Shown here: positions 14,339 to 17,452 of the stretch, piece after piece | Position numbering within the stretch: the first letter of the stretch is position 1 | How the letters are laid out: each line of letters opens with the position of its first letter | Origin: an uncultured Burkholderiales bacterium | GTDB taxonomy: Bacteria > Pseudomonadota > Gammaproteobacteria > Burkholderiales > Thiobacillaceae | Assembly (NCBI GenBank): GCA_937925755.1 | Contig: CALAMX010000125.1 | Location: 1-17,452, forward strand | Direction of reading: 5' to 3' | Length of the DNA: 17,452 nucleotides | The notes under the pieces: model-generated | Database searches by the model: none | The model's input: only the letters and a program-made list of their open reading frames with translations | What the model was told of the DNA's origin: nothing | Made by a program: the position numbers and the translations under genes

Positions 14339-15376
14339 ATGCCCATACCCGTCTCCAAACCCAGGATGCTGGCCAGCGCACTCTTGAGCCTTGGCCTTGC
14401 AACAGCCGCCAGCGCCCAAGGCGTGGTAAACACACCCGCGTCGCCGATCGACCTGCTCAATCAGTGGGCCCAGATGGTCGTCTATGCCGTGACTCCCTAT
14501 TGCCAGGTCCTCTCCAACGGGCTGCGAGTCTGCCAGCCCATCGGCCTCGTGGGTCCGACCCCGAGCCCCGCGCCCAGCGACCAGCCATTCGTACAAGTGC
14601 CGCTGGCGCCGCCCACCATCCAACCTGCTTGGCCCCTGCTTCCGGCGATGCCCTACGCAGGCAACCCCTATCTGGCGGGATCAGGCCTGGCCATCGCCCC
14701 CTGGCAGCCGCCGAGCGCCCCAGACGGGGGGGCACCCGTGACCACTTCCTTGCCACCCGCACCGCAGCCGCAGGCGCGAACTTCGCCGTCCTCAACGGCC
14801 ACCCAGGGGTCCCAGGTTGCGCCCAGTTCGACCAGCGAGGTCACCCCACCTGCGGATGGCTCAGCGGTGCAGTCGACTGTCATGAGCGCCACAGCCACCA
14901 CAGGGCCTACACCCTCATCAGCACCTGCCGCCCGAGTCGTGCCGCCATCCGCCCCGGCAACCAGGGCGACAGCCGCAGCTGCTGAGACCGTCGTCGGGGT
15001 GGAGACATCCGGCACGGCGGCAGGGCCAGCCCCCACCGGCAAGACGGTTATCATCCACTTCGCCTTCGACAGCACACAGCTGTCTGCAGCTGGACGCGCC
15101 GCCCTCGACGCCTGGGTTGCGGGAGAAGGGAAAGAGGCCAAGATCGTCATTTTCGGACATGCCGACCGCCTTGGTCCCGCATCCTATAACATGGCACTTT
15201 CACGCCGGCGCGCCGAGGCCGTGCGCGCCTATCTCGTCCGCAAGGGTGTCGATGCCGGCCGCATCGAGATCATCGCCAAGGGCGAGAGCCAGCCGGTCAA
15301 ACACTGCAAGGGCGGTGCCAACCCACGCACCATCGCCTGCCTGGCACCCAACCGGCGAGTGGAGATCGGCCCTTGA
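14339..15376 (+). CDS. Exported OmpA-domain (peptidoglycan-binding) protein with long Pro/Ser/Thr/Ala-rich linker
   Basis: This is a 345-aa protein. Residues 1-26 form a signal peptide with an ASA cleavage site. A short N-terminal domain with C55 and C65 is followed by a disordered-looking linker rich in Pro, Ala, Ser and Thr (about 70-230). The C terminus (about 233-343) is an OmpA-like domain: IIHFAFDSTQLSAAG, VIFGHADRLGPASYN, and ALSRRRAEAVRAYLVRKGV, the block that binds diaminopimelate in peptidoglycan. C323 and C334 probably form a disulfide. The protein is expected in the periplasm or attached to the outer membrane. No beta-barrel is present. The next gene also codes for an exported protein. 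Confidence 0.87.
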   Translation: MPIPVSKPRMLASALLSLGLATAASAQGVVNTPASPIDLLNQWAQMVVYAVTPYCQVLSNGLRVCQPIGLVGPTPSPAPSDQPFVQVPLAPPTIQPAWPLLPAMPYAGNPYLAGSGLAIAPWQPPSAPDGGAPVTTSLPPAPQPQARTSPSSTATQGSQVAPSSTSEVTPPADGSAVQSTVMSATATTGPTPSSAPAARVVPPSAPATRATAAAAETVVGVETSGTAAGPAPTGKTVIIHFAFDSTQLSAAGRAALDAWVAGEGKEAKIVIFGHADRLGPASYNMALSRRRAEAVRAYLVRKGVDAGRIEIIAKGESQPVKHCKGGANPRTIACLAPNRRVEIGP

Positions 15377-15487
15377 CAACGGTATCTCACAGCGCGGGTT
15401 TGGGCTATGCTTGACGATGGCTGCGTGTCTGTCGCGCCCCGCAACGGCACGCGCCCATCCACTGTCTCTGAACAAAGGGTATGCCCG

Positions 15488-16207
15488 ATGCCGACCCATG
15501 TGAAAGCCTTTGCCACCGCGTTGAGCCTGAGTGCCGGCCTGCTCTGGGCTCAGGACGCCGCCGCCCAGTCGGTCACGCAGGGCGGTGCGCTGCCGCAAAC
15601 CCATGAGGAGTGGGTGCAATACCTGTCCAATTTTACCCAGAACGCGGACATGCTGGTCGACCCGAAGAAGTTCGTGGCCGCCCTGAACGCGGTCACGGAG
15701 CCGCGCTTCGTCATCGCCGCGCTGAACGCGATGATGAATCCCAATCTCTACATGCAGTCGGTCGCCACCCTCATGGACCCACGCGCCTACGGCAACTATG
15801 CGCGCACCATGGACCCCAAGGTCGTGGCCGACTGGACCCAGGCCCTGACTGATCCCCAGTTTTTCGCCGCCTTGTCCAGCGTGTTCGCCGATCCCAACAA
15901 ACTCGCCCGCTGGGTGATGGCGCCGCTCGATCCCAAAGTCATGAGTGTCGCGCTCAATTTGCTCAACCCCAACGTCTATCTGCGTTGGGGGACCCTAGGC
16001 CTGGATCCGCGGCTTTGGACCATGCTCAGCAACACCCTGAATCCGAGCTGGTATGGCGCCTGGATGGGCGGCGTGCTAGCCCCGCAAAGTTATGGCCCTA
16101 GCCTCGGCAACTACTGGCTACAGCCGCCTTTGAGCGCACCCGTGCCCTATCCGCTGCCCGGCGCCCCTTTCCCCGGCCACCTGCCCAGCCCCCAGCTCTC
16201 GCCTTGA
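15488..16207 (+). CDS. Exported protein of twelve 12-13-residue [D/N/E]P repeats, function unknown
   Basis: This 239-aa protein starts with a signal peptide (residues 1-27, ending AAAQ). From residue 58 to about 205 it consists of units that begin with Asp, Asn or Glu followed by Pro: the prolines are at 59, 72, 85, 98, 110, 123, 136, 149, 161, 174, 186 and 199, a spacing of 12 or 13. Each unit carries aromatic or aliphatic residues in a helix-like pattern, for example DPQFFAALSSVFA and NPNVYLRWGTLGL. The final 30 residues are Pro-rich. A stack of short amphipathic helices is likely. The ATG at 15488 was chosen because the signal peptide follows directly; an upstream TTG at 15410 gives no sensible leader. 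Family unknown to me. Confidence 0.8.
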   Translation: MPTHVKAFATALSLSAGLLWAQDAAAQSVTQGGALPQTHEEWVQYLSNFTQNADMLVDPKKFVAALNAVTEPRFVIAALNAMMNPNLYMQSVATLMDPRAYGNYARTMDPKVVADWTQALTDPQFFAALSSVFADPNKLARWVMAPLDPKVMSVALNLLNPNVYLRWGTLGLDPRLWTMLSNTLNPSWYGAWMGGVLAPQSYGPSLGNYWLQPPLSAPVPYPLPGAPFPGHLPSPQLSP

Positions 16208-16250
16208 GAGATGGAGCGTCAGCGGGCTTTTACCGTCGCGTGAGGAAACG

Positions 16251-16448
16251 ATGCAGAAAGGCAAACACGGGCTCAACTTCTGGATAGGTAACGGGCTGTT
16301 GGGCCTGGCCCTGGTCAGCCTCTTCTATATCAACCGCCTGTGGGAACTGTTCGGCGTCTGGGCCATGGTCTTCTGGATGGGGCTGGCGGCCATCGGCATG
16401 TACTTTTTGCTGACTGACGAGGACTCGCCCACCTCCTTCCCGGATTGA
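16251..16448 (+). CDS. Small two-helix membrane protein, hypothetical
   Basis: This is a 65-aa protein with hydrophobic segments at about residues 9-27 and 35-54, a basic N terminus (MQKGKHG) and an acidic C terminus (TDEDSPTSFPD). By the positive-inside rule both ends would face the cytoplasm, though the acidic tail makes this uncertain. A good Shine-Dalgarno (GAGGAAACG then ATG) supports the start. It follows the repeat-protein gene by 43 bases on the same strand and may share its transcript. No family recognised. Confidence 0.7.
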   Translation: MQKGKHGLNFWIGNGLLGLALVSLFYINRLWELFGVWAMVFWMGLAAIGMYFLLTDEDSPTSFPD

Positions 16449-16487
16449 GACACTCCGGGCCGGGCTGGCTCAGTCCGCCCGTGTAGA

Positions 16488-16521
16488 CCAGCCCCAGATG
16501 GTGCCAAGGCCCTGGGGCTGG
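16488..16521. terminator. Hairpin in the convergent gap before ruvA
   Basis: A perfect 10-bp inverted repeat CCAGCCCCAG / CTGGGGCTGG with a 14-base loop lies between the ends of two converging genes. No T-run follows on either strand, so it is not a classical intrinsic terminator. Its place suggests a role in ending or protecting transcripts. The surrounding 159-base gap holds nothing else clear. Confidence 0.4.
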
Positions 16522-16607
16522 CCGACCTGACGGTCTGTGGAGGCTCGACCGATACCCGACCCCGGCAGACTTGCCCCCGGCGCCTGAGGGCGGCGTCACT
16601 GCGAGAC

Positions 16608-17192
16608 CTACTTTCTCGCCAACTGCCTGAGCGCCTGCCGGATGGCCTCCTCCAGGGCCAGCCCTTCTGGCAACTCTTTGACCACGGGCAGGGCCTCCTT
16701 GTCGGAATAGCCCAGGGCGATGAGGGCGTTGAGGGCGTCGGCCTGCACTCCGGTGGTCGCCGGGAGGGCACCCGTTCCTGTCGGCAGGGCGTCGGCGAGC
16801 TTGCCCTTGAGTTCCAATAGCAGGCGCTCGGCCGTCTTTTTCCCGATGCCGGGGATACGCGTGAGCCGCCCGGCCTCCTGCAGGGTGACCGCCTGTGCGA
16901 GTTCGTCCACGCTCAGGCCGGAGAGGACGGCCAGGGCCAGTTTGGGCCCGACGCCGGTGATGCGGATCAGCAGGCGAAAGGCCTCGCGCTCCTTGGTGGT
17001 GAGGAAACCGAAGAGCTGCTGGGCGTCCTCTCGCACCGAGAAGTGGGTGAGCAGCGTCACCGGCTGGCCCGTCGCCGGCAGGTTGTAGAAGGTGCTCATG
17101 GGCACGTCCACCTCGTAGCCCACCCCCTGCACGTCCACCAGGACCTGGGGCGGGTGTTTCTCCAGCAGGGTGCCGGTGAGTCTGCCGATCAT
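16608..17192 (-). CDS. ruvA: RuvA, Holliday junction branch migration protein
   Basis: This is a 194-aa protein of normal length for the family (E. coli 203). The start MIGRLTGTLLEK is the typical RuvA N terminus (OB domain, with VGYEVDVPMSTFYNLP). Two helix-hairpin-helix motifs follow, ITGVGPKLALAVLSGL and IPGIGKKTAERLLLELK, and then the C-terminal RuvB-contact domain DALNALIALGYSDKEAL. RuvA binds four-way junctions and loads the RuvB motor. Its ATG overlaps the stop of the upstream membrane protein gene (ATGA). The usual ruvC partner is not directly upstream, and no ruvB is seen in the 159 bases downstream. Confidence 0.97.
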   Translation of the reverse strand: MIGRLTGTLLEKHPPQVLVDVQGVGYEVDVPMSTFYNLPATGQPVTLLTHFSVREDAQQLFGFLTTKEREAFRLLIRITGVGPKLALAVLSGLSVDELAQAVTLQEAGRLTRIPGIGKKTAERLLLELKGKLADALPTGTGALPATTGVQADALNALIALGYSDKEALPVVKELPEGLALEEAIRQALRQLARK

Positions 17193-17452
17193 GCGTGTGT
17201 CCCGAGAAACACCAGTATGCCGGCCAACAACAGGGTGTGCAGCAGCGCGGCGGCGATCGTCGCGCGGATGGCCGGGCGCAGGCGCGCAGGGGTGGCGGCA
17301 TGGGCTTGCAGAAGCCGATCGGCCACGAGTGCGGGCAACATACCGGCCAGGGCCCACAGTGCGGCCTGCGGCAGGGCACCACCCAGGCCGACACCGATCA
17401 GCCAAGCCCCGGCCAGGCCGAGGATGAGGCCATAGACCTGCGCGGCACGCCC
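17189..17452 (-). CDS. Membrane protein, C-terminal part (UbiA/MenA-like prenyltransferase suspected; 5' end outside window)
   Basis: The frame is open to the window edge and gives 87 residues ending FLGTHA. It contains three hydrophobic stretches (VYGLILGLAGAWLIGVGLGG, the ALWALAGMLPALVA block, and ATIAAALLHTLLLAGILVFL). The loop between the last two (DRLLQAHAATPARLRPAI, near RATIAAALLH) is like the end of UbiA/MenA-family prenyltransferases, which attach an isoprenoid tail to a quinone precursor. The catalytic Asp-rich motifs would lie upstream, outside the window, so this identity is tentative. The stop overlaps the ruvA start, so the two are co-translated. Confidence 0.6.
   Translation of the reverse strand, partial: GRAAQVYGLILGLAGAWLIGVGLGGALPQAALWALAGMLPALVADRLLQAHAATPARLRPAIRATIAAALLHTLLLAGILVFLGTHA

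Noticed and set aside
15373..15411. TTGACA at the end of the OmpA-domain gene as a promoter for the repeat protein
   Set aside because: The only -10-like box (TATGCT) is 27 bases away, outside the workable spacing.

Overview
The window looks like chromosomal DNA of a purple sulfur bacterium (Chromatiaceae-like gammaproteobacterium). It is GC-rich, and it opens with the distal part of a reverse-type dissimilatory sulfite reductase operon in the order dsrJ-dsrO-dsrP-dsrN-dsrR, as in Allochromatium vinosum. No taxonomic search was possible, so the assignment rests on gene content and order.

Layout. 1-2288: tail of dsrJ, then dsrO and dsrP, the periplasmic and membrane part of the DsrMKJOP electron-transfer complex. 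2314-2359: an intrinsic terminator and a candidate extended -10 promoter, which set off dsrN (siroheme amidation) and dsrR (IscA-like protein with an unusual Cys/Gly-rich tail). 4237-4731: a non-coding stretch with two 67-bp tandem repeats whose hairpin arms co-vary, a 13-bp tandem duplication, and possible terminal inverted repeats. No dsrS is seen. 4732-6177: cysG, a trifunctional siroheme synthase. Together dsrN and cysG put synthesis and amidation of the DsrAB cofactor beside the operon.

6200-7527 (minus strand) is a gene graveyard. Remnants of a Glu/Leu-type dehydrogenase, a 2-oxoacid:ferredoxin oxidoreductase alpha subunit and an AMP-forming acyl-CoA synthetase are joined end to end, with frameshifts and stops. 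They lead into an intact PfpI/DJ-1 gene. 7598-9745 (minus strand): an orphan ParA-type ATPase behind a fusion of a helix-turn-helix domain, a [2Fe-2S] ferredoxin and a flavin reductase.

9848-13389 (plus strand): recJ, a MgtC/DUF4010 membrane protein and a DUF99 protein, closely spaced. A DUF72 gene converges on them. 14339-16448 (plus strand): an exported OmpA-domain protein, an exported protein built of twelve 12-13-residue [D/N/E]P repeats, and a 65-aa two-helix membrane protein. These are candidate envelope or periplasmic components of unknown role. 16608-17452 (minus strand): ruvA, overlapped by the end of a membrane protein that resembles UbiA/MenA prenyltransferases and runs off the window.

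The points most worth a second look are the HTH-ferredoxin-reductase fusion next to ParA, the [D/N]P-repeat exported protein, the DsrR tail, the co-varying repeat, and the collapsed amino-acid-catabolism operon.
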